DNA of 64,000 bases, from positions 1 through 64,000 of the forward strand of contig NZ_QJJK01000007.1 of the NCBI RefSeq assembly GCF_003201475.1. Reading direction: 5' to 3'. Both the position numbers and the translations under genes were made by a program. The DNA comes from Chelatococcus asaccharovorans. Its GTDB lineage: Bacteria; Pseudomonadota; Alphaproteobacteria; Rhizobiales; Beijerinckiaceae. Position 1 is the stretch's first letter, and each line of letters opens with the position of its first letter. Below, in pieces: positions 8,604-16,669 of this stretch. Below the pieces are notes generated by a model. That model ran no database searches, had not been told where the DNA came from, and saw only the letters and a program-made list of their open reading frames with translations.

Positions 8604-8798
8604 ATGACGGAGAAGGAATTCGCTGCGCGGCTTGAGAAGAGGTGCGCCGAAGCGCGCGCAGCAGCTGCTCGAGGCGTCGCACCGCGGCCCGTAAACCCTA
8701 TCTTGCTAGAGTTGGTGCAGTCCATGGCGCGCCGGCAAGCGCCCATTGACGCTGGGCTTCCACCGGAAGAGGATAAGCGGAAGCGCCGTCGCTTTTAG
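8604..8798 (+). CDS. Small basic hypothetical protein
   Basis: 64 residues from the internal ATG (MTEKEFAARLEKRCAEA), preceded by an in-frame ATG at 8571. It is strongly helical and charged with a Lys/Arg-rich tail (DKRKRRRF). Not recognised; it may be a short DNA-binding or phage protein, or a spurious frame. Confidence 0.35.
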   Translation: MTEKEFAARLEKRCAEARAAAARGVAPRPVNPILLELVQSMARRQAPIDAGLPPEEDKRKRRRF

Positions 8799-8961
8799 CC
8801 GTTTCTTGATAAGTTATGCCGGCATCAACCAGTTCGGTCCGCAATCTAAAGAGGGGCTGATGATCAGAGCCGATATGGCAATGATTATCGACCCTCCGCT
8901 TTCGCACGGCTAAATAGGCTTAGGCAGCTTATCCTGCCGCGGTTTCGCAACAGAGAGAGTT

Positions 8962-9237
8962 ATGGACGACGAAGGCGATCGCACGGTTGGTGGGTATCGT
9001 CTCAAGCAAACCTGCTGGGCCTGCCCCGAGCAATACGATGTATTCCGGGGCGCTGAGCAAGTCGGCTATCTGCGACTGCGACACGGGCGGTTCGATGCAA
9101 GTGTTCCAGATGTGGATGGAGGCATCGTCTACGAGGCCATGCCGAAAGGTGATGGCCGGTTTGAGGACGACGAGAGAGACAGGTTCTTGCGCGAAGCCGT
9201 CGCCGCCATTGATGAGGCCCTAAGATTAAATCCATAG
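8962..9237 (+). CDS. Conserved small hypothetical protein (ACPEQYDVF family)
   Basis: 91 residues with a regular beta-rich plan: YRLKQTCWACPEQYDVF, QVGYLRLRHGRF, VYEAMPKGDGRFEDDERDRF. I recognise the layout as a small conserved family found next to immunity-type genes, but it has no assigned function. The WACPEQ motif pairs two cysteines three residues apart. It is monocistronic in appearance. Confidence 0.6.
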   Translation: MDDEGDRTVGGYRLKQTCWACPEQYDVFRGAEQVGYLRLRHGRFDASVPDVDGGIVYEAMPKGDGRFEDDERDRFLREAVAAIDEALRLNP

Positions 9238-9417
9238 CCTCGTCCCCCTTCGCCACACCGACTGAGATCGGTCTCATGATCGAATGGAGCTGGCGCATCG
9301 AGACCAAACGTCGATTATATGCGGCAGCTGGAGCGACGAGGCGCTACCGCGGCCGGGCTTTTCTGTGTGTCTGGCACCGCACCTAGCGCGCGAGATGTCT
9401 TAGGAGGGAAGGCCGTT

Positions 9418-9708
9418 TCACGCGTCCGAGTGCCACCGCAATCGCCGCGCATCCACACAATCAGCTCCCATGTGCTCAACGAAGGAAGCTCTCAAGCGTG
9501 GCAGCCATTTCTCTCTATAGGATAGCGGGGCGTCGGCCTCTCCTTCAGCTAAGAGAACCCATTCAGCGAACTGGGACGCTGTCACTGTACCCCAGGCTGG
9601 AATGAAATCCGTCACGTGCACATATTCGCCCGCCTGCAAGCTCCCACAGTGGCCCCACGAGCCACAGATTTGCTGCATGAGTGCATTGAAGCCAATTTTC
9701 TGCGTCAT
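9418..9708 (-). CDS. Small conserved hypothetical protein
   Basis: 96 residues. The block YVHVTDFIPAWGTVTASQFAEWVLLAEGE, continued by WLPRLRASFVEHMGADCVDA, looks like a genuine protein of an immunity-like small family. It has no signal or membrane segment. It is flanked by other small unlinked genes in both orientations. Confidence 0.55.
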   Translation of the reverse strand: MTQKIGFNALMQQICGSWGHCGSLQAGEYVHVTDFIPAWGTVTASQFAEWVLLAEGEADAPLSYREKWLPRLRASFVEHMGADCVDARRLRWHSDA

Positions 9709-10029
9709 GATAGTGTGCGCTGCGATTGAGGCGTGATGCCAGCTCGCGCGTCATCAAATTACAGAGCCACGCAAACATCCGCAATAGAGGCATCAGCGGG
9801 CCTGGCCTTGCGACTGGGCATGTAGCGCCGCGCATCTTCTCTAGCAATGGTCGAATGGCGGCCACCGTTGTATGGCTCACCCCTAGCTCTGCTTCAATGC
9901 ATATTCCACTGCTCCGGCTTCTCTCAGAGCTAGCCCTCGTTCAGCGCGCGCTCTGCGTCCGGATCGAGATGGCGGTGGCTTCCGCATATAGAGCTACCAT
10001 TGGGTCCCCTTGTCCCTGTAAGAAAAAGT
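9709..10029. other. Intergenic stretch without a supportable gene
   Basis: About 320 bases between divergent genes. Longer frames are opposite-strand shadows or lack initiation signals. Promoters for both neighbours must lie here, but no strong -35/-10 match was seen. Confidence 0.35.
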
Positions 10030-10683
10030 ATGGAAACACCCGATACACCCGGCTACGCCTTGATGGATCCGCGCGAGCGGGCGGCTGAGGCGCCTTACAC
10101 ATTCTTTCTGCCCAGCTCAGTCGAGTTGGCTGCGATCTCACCCGGCGACCTGGTCAAACTGATTTTCGAGCATGCGCCACCATCCGAAAACATCGAGCGA
10201 ATGTGGGTGACGGTCGAGGAGGTGCAAGGTGAGGCGTTGCAAGGAAAACTCGCGAACGAGCCGTACGAAGAGGCTTCATCCGTCCATCTCGGTGATAGCG
10301 TTGCGTTCGAACGGTATCAGGTCGTGGATATCATATGGAGGGATCCGGCAGGGAAACCCCAGCCAGAAGAGAGGCGGGAATTCTGGGACCGTTGCCTTGT
10401 AGATGCTTGCGTTCTCGATGGAAGTGAGCCTGTCGAGTATCTGTGCCGTGAGGAACCAAATATGGGCCGGGAAGGCGACAGTTTTCCCGATAGCGGCTGG
10501 CGCATACGAGGACGCTTTGGGGACGCCAGCGATGAGGAGGTCCAGGCGCGCAAGGCCCAGTACGTTGCACTGGGTGCTGTCCTCAACGCAGACGATAGCT
10601 GGCTGCATCTCATCGATGCCCCGATCGGGTCTCGGCTCATGCGCGACTTTGAGAGCGGAGATTATGTCGAGGTGGAAGAGTAA
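10030..10683 (+). CDS. Imm33/DUF2185-type immunity protein with DUF2314-like N-terminus
   Basis: 217 residues from ATG 10030. The N-terminal half (YTFFLPSSVELAAISPGDLVK, then ERMWVTVEEVQGEALQGKLA) resembles DUF2314. The second half (CLVDACVLDGSEPVEYLCRE, DSGWRIRGRFGDASDEE, AVLNADDSWLHLIDAP) is the DUF2185/Imm33 domain of polymorphic-toxin immunity proteins. It is a cytoplasmic protein with no signal peptide. No toxin gene adjoins it, so it appears orphaned like the CdiI-like gene at 6.5-6.95 kb. Confidence 0.8.
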   Translation: METPDTPGYALMDPRERAAEAPYTFFLPSSVELAAISPGDLVKLIFEHAPPSENIERMWVTVEEVQGEALQGKLANEPYEEASSVHLGDSVAFERYQVVDIIWRDPAGKPQPEERREFWDRCLVDACVLDGSEPVEYLCREEPNMGREGDSFPDSGWRIRGRFGDASDEEVQARKAQYVALGAVLNADDSWLHLIDAPIGSRLMRDFESGDYVEVEE

Positions 10684-10704
10684 TCCGGATGCCGCTCGAC
10701 ACTC

Positions 10705-11100
10705 TTATGACGGATTGTCGAGGCCTTGTCCCCAGGCCGCATCGAGGGAGTTCCACGCACGCAGGCTCATCGGGCCGAGCCATTGGTGGAAGGATGAAAG
10801 CTCGACGGCGGAATTGAGGGCGTGGTTCTGCAAGCCTTCCAGAAACCCCGCGGCCGCGGCGTTCTGAACATAGGGATCGCCGTCCGCAAGCCAGCGCTCG
10901 ACGACGGCAAAGATAGCCGGCATCAGGTCTGTGTCTCCTCGTTCCAACTTGCCGGCTACGTGATGCGCCAAGCCGCCAAGCGCAATATAGAGAGGCGGTT
11001 CAGGATCATCGGCCCATTCCTCCTGGAACAGGCGCCATTGCGGCTCGAGGCTGGGGTCTGCCGCGATCAGCAACAGTATCATGTCGGATCGCGTGATCAT
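10705..11100 (-). CDS. DUF7674-like helical protein (immunity-type candidate)
   Basis: 131 residues. The layout YIALGGLAHHVAGKLERGD, IFAVVERWLADGDPYVQNAA, GFLEGLQNH and FHQWLGPMSLRAWNSLDAAW fits the DUF7674 helical-repeat family seen among immunity-like proteins (recognition by eye). Its start overlaps the stop of the upstream nucleotidyltransferase gene by 4 bases (ATGA), so the two form an operon. Confidence 0.65.
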   Translation of the reverse strand: MITRSDMILLLIAADPSLEPQWRLFQEEWADDPEPPLYIALGGLAHHVAGKLERGDTDLMPAIFAVVERWLADGDPYVQNAAAAGFLEGLQNHALNSAVELSSFHQWLGPMSLRAWNSLDAAWGQGLDNPS

Positions 11101-11891
11101 CGTCCGAACCTCTCGACAGCCTCCCGAAAGAACGCTTCCGCCTCACGCTTCGCGCTCTCGTCGATGGGCACCGGCCCGGTCTCGAATACCTCGCGCGCGG
11201 CGTCAAACACCCTGTCGATGAAGGCGGCGATGGGCTCGGGCACCGGCCCGAGACCCATCTCCCGGGTAATCGCCTTACGGGCGAGCAGATCCCCGACCAG
11301 TGCGGCAAGCTCCGCCGGCGGCTCGCCTTCGGCCATCAGCGTCGGAAAGTGCATCGGGGGTACCGCGGCCTCCTGGTGCAGCCGGAGCCAGCGCAGAGCC
11401 ATGGCTGGCCGCAGGGCATAGAAGACCTTTTTGAGCGCGACCTCCTTGCCGTCGCCGAAATAGGTCCGCCGCTGGCGCTCGCCGAGGTGCAGGTAGTGCC
11501 GGCCGATCAACTCGCGCCGCGCCAGGCGCCTGGCCAAGGCGAGGAACGTGTCTCGGAACCATGGATCGGCGCCGTAGACGACCGGCGACGTCAGCCATTC
11601 GATGATAACGGCGTTGCCCTTGAGCATGAGCGTCAGCGCCTTGCCGAGATCCCAGCCATTGACGTCGAGGTCGCCCTCGAGCGGCGTCTCGATGACATCG
11701 CGATCAGGCCAGGGCGTCAGATAGCGCGCGATCGGCCGGATGAAGACGAAGCGGCAATCATAGTCGCTGTCGGGCGACGGAAAGCCCCACGCCCGGCTGC
11801 CGCTCTCGATGGCGAGCGGGATGGTGACACCGTGCTCGCGCCGGATCGCGTCCAGGCGCGCGTCGATCAGCGCGACGGTCGCGGGGTCCAT
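11097..11891 (-). CDS. RlaP-type nucleotidyltransferase domain protein
   Basis: 264 residues from ATG 11891. The N-terminal catalytic signature AIESGSRAWGFPSPDSDYDCR carries the G-S and D-x-D of polymerase-beta-type nucleotidyltransferases; the rest (RRTYFGDGKEVALKKVFYALRPAMALRWL) matches the RlaP/YcgL-like family often encoded in phages and mobile DNA. The reaction is unassigned; it may transfer a nucleotide to RNA or protein. It overlaps the DUF7674-like gene by 4 bases. An upstream in-frame GTG/ATG extension is possible but lacks conserved sequence. Confidence 0.75.
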   Translation of the reverse strand: MDPATVALIDARLDAIRREHGVTIPLAIESGSRAWGFPSPDSDYDCRFVFIRPIARYLTPWPDRDVIETPLEGDLDVNGWDLGKALTLMLKGNAVIIEWLTSPVVYGADPWFRDTFLALARRLARRELIGRHYLHLGERQRRTYFGDGKEVALKKVFYALRPAMALRWLRLHQEAAVPPMHFPTLMAEGEPPAELAALVGDLLARKAITREMGLGPVPEPIAAFIDRVFDAAREVFETGPVPIDESAKREAEAFFREAVERFGR

Positions 11892-11945
11892 GCTGGCGGG
11901 GATGGCGCGTGAATGGCCATTGTCCGAAGAGAGACCGCACATCGC

Positions 11946-12824
11946 TCATAGGTCCGGAAATCTGTAGCCAACAGCCACCAGGGACTGCTGCTGTTTGGGT
12001 GAGAGCGGACCAACAAAACCATCTGGGATAAGCTTGAAGCCGAATTCGCGCGGCGTGCCGTTCTTTCTAATAAATCGGGGCGAAAGCGCTTGCAAATAGG
12101 CCGGTTGAACTACTTTGAAATTGTCCTCGTCTATCGCCTGAAAAATCGCGCTCGCAACACAGTCGGCAATCTGTAAGCCAGGCTCGTTCTTCGGCCGGTC
12201 GCTTGTAATCCCGTCGATATCAACGACGGGCCAAGTGATCTGGCGCTTGTTGTTGAAAGGGGTGGACGATAATCGAGCGAGCTTCAATTTGTGAAGATAG
12301 GCCTGCGTCTGAGAGTACGCGAAATTCGCGCGGTGGGCAAAAATGATTTTGATTGGAAGAGGTGGGATATTGGATGTACGACATTTCCGGAGGCACGCTT
12401 CGCTTGCGCTCTCCAAGAGATACCGGAACATGTGATTGTAGAACCAGTTATAGTTCTGTGGGCGAACACGGCCTCTTACAACGTGAAAGTTCTTCATTTC
12501 TACGCGACGGTTTTTGTATCCCTTCATGTTGCGTTTATTCGACACAATAGCGACTAGACCGACCTCCATCGCTCCAATAGCCTGGATCGCTTGCTTTTGA
12601 TGGTCAGCCTTCAAATCTCGGAAATGCAGTTCGTCATCTGGGGCTAGCCCGAGCGGGCGTTTGACTTCGGCAAAGCCTGAGGTGAGAGCCACCTTACGAT
12701 TGGCGCTGACTAAGATGCCCGCCATAACGAAGTATTCTGATGCCCCACCCGGATCGATGGGCCTGACCTTGTCAAGACCTTCATCGCCAGCCTCGTCGAT
12801 GAACAAATAGAACCCATGCCGCAT
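11946..12824 (-). CDS. DUF3800 domain protein
   Basis: 292 residues from ATG 12824; the frame runs upstream but the conserved domain begins at MRHGFYLFIDEAGDEG, the hallmark of DUF3800. Further motifs are ELHFRDLKADHQKQAI and, near the C-terminus, GLQIADCVASAIFQAID, matching the RNase-H-like fold with acidic active-site residues (D and E in IDEAGDEG, D in QIADC). DUF3800 genes are scattered through phages and genomic islands and are suspected nucleases or defence components. The domain looks complete. Confidence 0.8.
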   Translation of the reverse strand: MRHGFYLFIDEAGDEGLDKVRPIDPGGASEYFVMAGILVSANRKVALTSGFAEVKRPLGLAPDDELHFRDLKADHQKQAIQAIGAMEVGLVAIVSNKRNMKGYKNRRVEMKNFHVVRGRVRPQNYNWFYNHMFRYLLESASEACLRKCRTSNIPPLPIKIIFAHRANFAYSQTQAYLHKLKLARLSSTPFNNKRQITWPVVDIDGITSDRPKNEPGLQIADCVASAIFQAIDEDNFKVVQPAYLQALSPRFIRKNGTPREFGFKLIPDGFVGPLSPKQQQSLVAVGYRFPDL

Positions 12825-12864
12825 AGTCTGCCCCCCGGCAAATCGACGACACACAACGCGAACT

Positions 12865-13218
12865 ATGCCAGATTGGGCTAGACTAGGAAACAAGCCTGCC
12901 GTGATCACTTGGCTGCACCGCGAGCACCTGAGCCAGGACGAGCGCGACCGGCTGATCGTAGCGTATGCGGAGGCGCTGGCGGAGCGGGAGGCTGGTGAAA
13001 AGGCGACCGGTGGAAACGGCGTTTCCACCGGTCGATCTAGCCGGCGCTCAAATGCCGGCAACCAGCCTGGCGTTGCAAAGCAAGCCGCCAAGGCGCTCGG
13101 CGTATCGAAGCGCCGCGTCAAAGAGGCCGTCATGCCCGCGTTGACGAAGGATCGAGAAGGGAACCGCTTAGGGAAAAATGCGGTGCACTCCGTTCACCGA
13201 GACCACCGGGGCAACTCC
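12865..13218 (+). pseudogene. Remnant of a DNA-binding-like hypothetical protein
   Basis: The frame starts near 12865 and gives about 118 plausible residues: WLHREHLSQDERDRLIVAYA and GNQPGVAKQAAKALGVSKRR resemble the helix-turn-helix region of ParB-like or phage replication proteins. Beyond about 13200 the same open frame becomes antisense to a DUF4145 fragment and later enters a tape-measure fragment, so the long 378-residue frame is not one protein. The N-terminus may also be missing, since the DUF3800 start lies only 40 bases away. Confidence 0.5.
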
Positions 13219-13404
13219 TTAAGGAGTGGCCTTACGTCCTCTATGCTCCGCGATTTGATGCGGGAGGTCGAAAACGATTTTGACCAACATGGAGAGATAC
13301 TCCACTACGGCGTGTGCATCTGCCGCATTCGTTCCTTGCGCTCCAGGTTCGGGATGAGCATTTTCATTTCCGAGCACACGAACTTCATGTGCCCATTCCA
13401 CCAT
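13219..13404 (-). pseudogene. DUF4145 C-terminal fragment
   Basis: On the minus strand the frame reads MVEWAHEVRVLGNENAHPEP followed by ADAHAVVEYLSMLVKIVFDL, matching the DUF4145 pattern (WAH-x-x-R-x-x-GN-x-x-AH, then a helix ending in FDLP). Only the last third or so of a typical domain is present; the frame is open a little further upstream (to about 13455) but meets a stop. DUF4145 proteins are common in defence and toxin contexts; this copy is broken. Confidence 0.6.
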
Positions 13405-13439
13405 GATGGGCGGAAGGATAAGGCGATCTTTGATGCGAA

Positions 13440-13626
13440 TGCTGAGCTGGCGTCATTTGCGGAAACCGCCAAGCGGATCAACCTGTCCACCGACCAGTTT
13501 CAGGGCCTGCGGTATGCCGGTGGCCTAAATGGGATCGGCGGCAAGGATTTTGACAAGGGCATCCAGGACTTCGTCGAAAAGCTGAACGATGCCCGACATC
13601 AGGAAACGGATCTCGGAAAGGGGAGC
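13440..13626 (+). pseudogene. Phage tape-measure protein fragment
   Basis: The plus frame reads LASFAETAKRINLSTDQFQG, then LRYAGGLNGIGGKDFDKGIQ and DFVEKLNDARHQETDLGKG, typical of one segment of lambda-like tail-length tape-measure proteins (a helix pair around LSxxQxQxLRYA). There is no start and no continuation, so it is a relic. It differs from the TP901-type gene at 2782-4677, which shows that a second tail module contributed DNA. Confidence 0.6.
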
Positions 13627-13701
13627 AGGAACCCGGTGTTCAAGACGCAGCGCCTTAACGACGGAGCGTCGCCCGTCACCGCGGATAGGAGGATAGGCCC
13701 T

Positions 13702-14001
13702 ATGCCCAAGCGGAGGACTGAGAACGTCGAGGACCCCGACAATCCCGAGTGGACCGACGCGATGTTCGCGCGCTCCAAGCCTGCGAGCGCGCTGCCGCCG
13801 GAGATCCGGAGCGCCTTTCCAAAGACCCTGCGTGCGCGCCGGCTAAGCAAGAGGACGACGGAGACCGTCATGTTCCACCTCGATAAGGAGGTCCTGGATT
13901 TCTATCGCACCGGCGAAGAGGACTGGCAAACCCGGATCAATGATGCGCTTATCGAGGCCATGCGCGCTGCAAAGAATGGCAGCCGGTCTAGCGGATCGTG
14001 A
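13702..14001 (+). CDS. brnA: BrnA family antitoxin (orphan)
   Basis: 99 residues from ATG 13702, chosen because AGGAGG lies 8 bases upstream; the frame is open further back but into unrelated fragments. DNPEWTDAMFARSKPASALP is the BrnA N-terminal signature and VMFHLDKEVLDFYRTGEEDWQTRIN is the C-terminal ribbon-helix-helix that binds operator DNA and the BrnT toxin. The brnT gene normally sits directly upstream; here that place is taken by tape-measure and DUF4145 fragments, so the antitoxin is orphaned. Confidence 0.8.
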   Translation: MPKRRTENVEDPDNPEWTDAMFARSKPASALPPEIRSAFPKTLRARRLSKRTTETVMFHLDKEVLDFYRTGEEDWQTRINDALIEAMRAAKNGSRSSGS

Positions 14002-14003
14002 TT

Positions 14004-14579
14004 TCAATCGATATCGGCCATGTCCTTTGCTCCCCGCATTCTCCTCCTGCTGCCCCTGTCCGAACCAGCGTGGCTCGAGCCCTTCGTCGAAGCATGCCTC
14101 AATGACAAGGTCCGACTAATCGCGGTCGTCGGCGAGGGTGGCCGCATCTCCTCCACCTGGCCCTGAAGCTCGATCACCTTTTCGGTATAGTTTAGCAACA
14201 GGCCGCGCATGGAGGCCGGGTCATTCAGAATGGCGGCAGGATCGACACCGCCTTTTGCCCGGCGCTCGCACTCGATGAAATACTGTCTCGCGCGCTTCCC
14301 TTGCTCATTCCGTTCGACCATCGCCAACTCTTTGGCCATATCCAACGTTATTGCGTACTCGATCCGGGGGGCACCTTTTTCGGAGTTTTCCGAAAAAGAA
14401 ACGAAATCAGTGCCTTCGACAAACCCATATTGCTTCACGCGGTCCTTACTCCATGTCGAGAAATGGTCTCGGTTCGCAATAAATCGGTGCAGATCGCGAG
14501 CATGCACGGTCTGCACCGTGGCTGCGCCAATGGCACCTTCTGTCACGACAGGAAATTGGCTATCACTCATGTCGGTCAT
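14004..14579 (-). CDS. AntA/AntB antirepressor, 3'-truncated
   Basis: Start ATG 14579 follows GGGAGGGG and overlaps the stop of the P63C frame. The AntA/AntB fold is clear: TVHARDLHRFIANRDHFSTW, QYGFVEGTDFVSFSE, YAITLDMAKELAMVERNEQG, ARQYFIECER. It is the DNA-binding or protein-binding antirepressor domain used by phages to lift lysogeny. After about residue 145 (VIELQGQVEEM) the sequence turns into Arg/Ser-rich reading that is antisense to the DUF7684-like fragment; the usual KilAC-type C-terminal domain is missing. Confidence 0.8.
   Translation of the reverse strand: MTDMSDSQFPVVTEGAIGAATVQTVHARDLHRFIANRDHFSTWSKDRVKQYGFVEGTDFVSFSENSEKGAPRIEYAITLDMAKELAMVERNEQGKRARQYFIECERRAKGGVDPAAILNDPASMRGLLLNYTEKVIELQGQVEEMRPPSPTTAISRTLSLRHASTKGSSHAGSDRGSRRRMRGAKDMADID
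14020..14166 (+). pseudogene. Truncated DUF7684-like small protein
   Basis: 48 residues starting 18 bases after the brnA stop. PAWLEPFVEACLNDKVRLIA followed by VVGEG matches the N-terminal half of DUF7684-type small proteins, after which the sequence becomes antisense to the antirepressor gene and stops. The break lies near 14140. It was too short to be listed as an open frame by length filters. Confidence 0.45.
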
Positions 14580-15476
14580 CACTGCACCCCTCCCTGTGGA
14601 TAGATCATGGAGAGCTGCTGGCCGGGTTTGCAGAACGCCTGGGTGCAGCGCGCCTCGAAGTCTCTGTAGTCCACTGACGACTTCGCGAGGGTCGTTACCG
14701 CGTCGATCTGCTTTTCCAAGAGACGCAGGCCGGCATCGTCGGTGAGCCACTGATGGAGCTTCTCGGACTTTTTCCGCGCCCGGATCTCTTCGACGATCTC
14801 GCTGGGCACGACCGCCTTATAGATCCATGTTTCTGTGATCTTGCCGACGATGCTCGGCAGGGCACGATGCTGGTTCCCATAGTGGAAGCCGAACAACTTG
14901 CATATCGCCTGATAGTAGGTGGGATGGAACCGGCGGTCCCAGTCTCTCGCCTCTTCGCGAATGAGTTTCGATATAAGGTCCTGCAGGGCATTCGGTTCGC
15001 GAGCGTACTGATAGCCCGTGGCTTCGTCGATGAGAGCAACGAGGCCGACGCCGATAAGGGCTGAACCGAGGTGCACGCAGCGCTGACCGATGTGTTCCTG
15101 ATGCTTTGTCAGTTTCCCTTGCCCATGGGCTACGATGCCAGCCTTGATGATCGACCGCAGTACCTCATGATCGACCCAATTGGCGGTACCACCGCTGGGC
15201 ATGTCAACTTCAAAAACGGCCACTCCGATTTCGCCTTTATTTTCAGAGGGGTTAAGGCCGATTTTTGGCGCAGAAACGCTCAAAACGGCCACTCCGCGTT
15301 TTTTCAGTGAACCCAAGGGTTTTAACCATCTGCCGCTGGATGAACCCGCGACGGCCATCTTCCAGCACGGCACATTCGAAGGCGAGCTCGGGACCGAGCT
15401 TCACGGTGCCATAATGGGTGGCTTTCAGCCGGCCCTTGTCTTTTGAGCCCTTCTGGCTCACGTTCTTTGTAGTCAT
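14579..15476 (-). pseudogene. Phage P63C-domain protein split by a frameshift in an A5 run
   Basis: Two frames together make the P63C family. The N-terminal part (15476 to 15252) has KATHYGTVKLGPELAFECAV and FIQRQMVKTLGF. The C-terminal part has GVAVFEVDMPSGGTANWVDH, GLVALIDEATGYQYAREPNA and the P63C core WDRRFHPTYYQAICKLFGF. They join at five As (forward T5, 15263-15267): removing one A restores AKIGLNPSENKG. So it is a one-base insertion, a sequencing error, or a slippage-dependent gene. It lies between the KilA-N cassette and the antirepressor on the minus strand. Confidence 0.75.
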
Positions 15477-15721
15477 AGCTGGCCCTCCAACGGCCGATCT
15501 GTGGCGAGGCCCTGGCTTCCAACCGGGTCCGAAATCGACGACGACGGGGAGAGGGTTCCAATCTGCGCCCCGTCGTCGTTTCCAGAGGCAGAAGCCTCAG
15601 CCCGCGCATGTCTTTCCCGGATGGATCTGACGATCTCCGCATTGCGCGATGAGTTCGGGAGCGACGCGGTAAAGGTAGGGGTTGCCAAGTTCGTCAACGC
15701 CATCATCGTCGACGCAGACAA
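15473..15721 (-). CDS. Small hypothetical phage protein (uncertain frame)
   Basis: 82 residues from a TTG at 15721 (ATG at 15706 possible). It contains SRNAEIVRSIRERHARAEAS and its stop overlaps the next ATG (15476) as ATGA. A competing frame begins at ATG 15734, overlapping the KilA-N stop as ATGA, and encodes 45 residues beginning MSERIVCVDDDG, ending at 15597. Only one is likely to be real; the coupling argument favours the 45-residue frame for initiation and the 82-residue frame for the downstream junction. Confidence 0.35.
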   Translation of the reverse strand: MSASTMMALTNLATPTFTASLPNSSRNAEIVRSIRERHARAEASASGNDDGAQIGTLSPSSSISDPVGSQGLATDRPLEGQL

Positions 15722-15730
15722 TACGCTCGC

Positions 15731-16546
15731 TCATGGCTGTACTCGCTCCACCTCACCGACGAGACGGAGCCGACCTTGGCCGCGGCGTTCGCTTATTTTC
15801 TGTTGGACGATCAGCAGCCCGCCATTCTCAAGCCAGTTGGAGGCCTTGTCGGGATCGAAAAGCCTTGCTTTTGAGAGGCCAAGCTCTCCGCACCCGTTGT
15901 CTGCTATGCGGCAGCCCATCTTTTCAAGGCGGTTGCCGAACCACGAAGCCGCGTTCTTCAGGGGAGGGAACTTGTTGTCCCGCCAGATTTGCCCGGCAGT
16001 GCGGCCGCGCCTCAAGATGTAGTTTTGAGCCGCCATCTCGGAGCGCACCAGCGCTTGGATGTCGACCTGAGCGGGTGCTAGCGAATTTTCGATCACTGTG
16101 ACCTTGTGCGCGAGCATTCGCAGGATACCGAAAGATCGGGTTATCTCATCGGCCAGCTCGGCTGAGATGCCCGGCTGGCGGCGGCCCTCCATCCTCTCCC
16201 GGACAACCGAATTGCACCACATGTGGAATTCAGGGGAGAGGTACTTGGCGTACGCTAAGGCGATCTGCCAGTGGGCCATGGTACCGCCGTTGTGGCGGCC
16301 GCGTGTTCCCTTCCAAATACCCTCCACGGGGGCATTTAGAACCATCGCGACATGATCAAGGAATTCGCGGTGCGCTGCGTCTTTCTTCCAGTCGTCGGGG
16401 CGTCGGCCGTCAACCGATCCTGCCGCCTTCCACATATCGGTAAGCGACAGCATCTCGTTTTTGTCGCGGATCACCTCGCCATTGTAGACAAGCCTGGCGG
16501 GGAGGTCGCGAGCGCCGTCGTTCGGCGAAGTCAGTTCGCTCGTCAT
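15731..16546 (-). CDS. KilA-N domain protein
   Basis: 271 residues from ATG 16546 (ATG 16588 is an upstream alternative). The KilA-N fold runs over the first 120 residues: LVYNGEVIRDKNEMLSLTDM, WKAAGSVDGRRPDDWKKDA, and GGTMAHWQIALAYAKYLSPE, which bind DNA in phage proteins. The C-terminal part (about residues 175-240) has YILRRGRTAGQIWRD and ASWFGNRLEKMGCRI, probably a second, winged-helix-like domain. It lies upstream of P63C and AntA/AntB in one minus-strand cassette of early phage regulatory genes. Confidence 0.8.
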   Translation of the reverse strand: MTSELTSPNDGARDLPARLVYNGEVIRDKNEMLSLTDMWKAAGSVDGRRPDDWKKDAAHREFLDHVAMVLNAPVEGIWKGTRGRHNGGTMAHWQIALAYAKYLSPEFHMWCNSVVRERMEGRRQPGISAELADEITRSFGILRMLAHKVTVIENSLAPAQVDIQALVRSEMAAQNYILRRGRTAGQIWRDNKFPPLKNAASWFGNRLEKMGCRIADNGCGELGLSKARLFDPDKASNWLENGGLLIVQQKISERRGQGRLRLVGEVERVQP

Positions 16547-16669
16547 CTCAAAACCTACGTGTTGTGGGTGGGGCGGCCGGTACTTCAACGGCCTTGAATG
16601 GTCCGATAGCGGTAGTGCGGCGGATTTCTCCCGTTGAGAGAAATCAGCTTTGATAAGCGGCGGGTTGGA

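Noticed and set aside
9563-9880. A 105-residue minus-strand frame
   Set aside because: Overlaps the better supported 9418-9708 gene in another frame; sequence shows no family-like pattern.
12865-14001. A single 378-residue protein ending in BrnA
   Set aside because: Its middle is antisense to a DUF4145 fragment and the C-terminal part has its own ribosome site and start; it is a composite of remnants.
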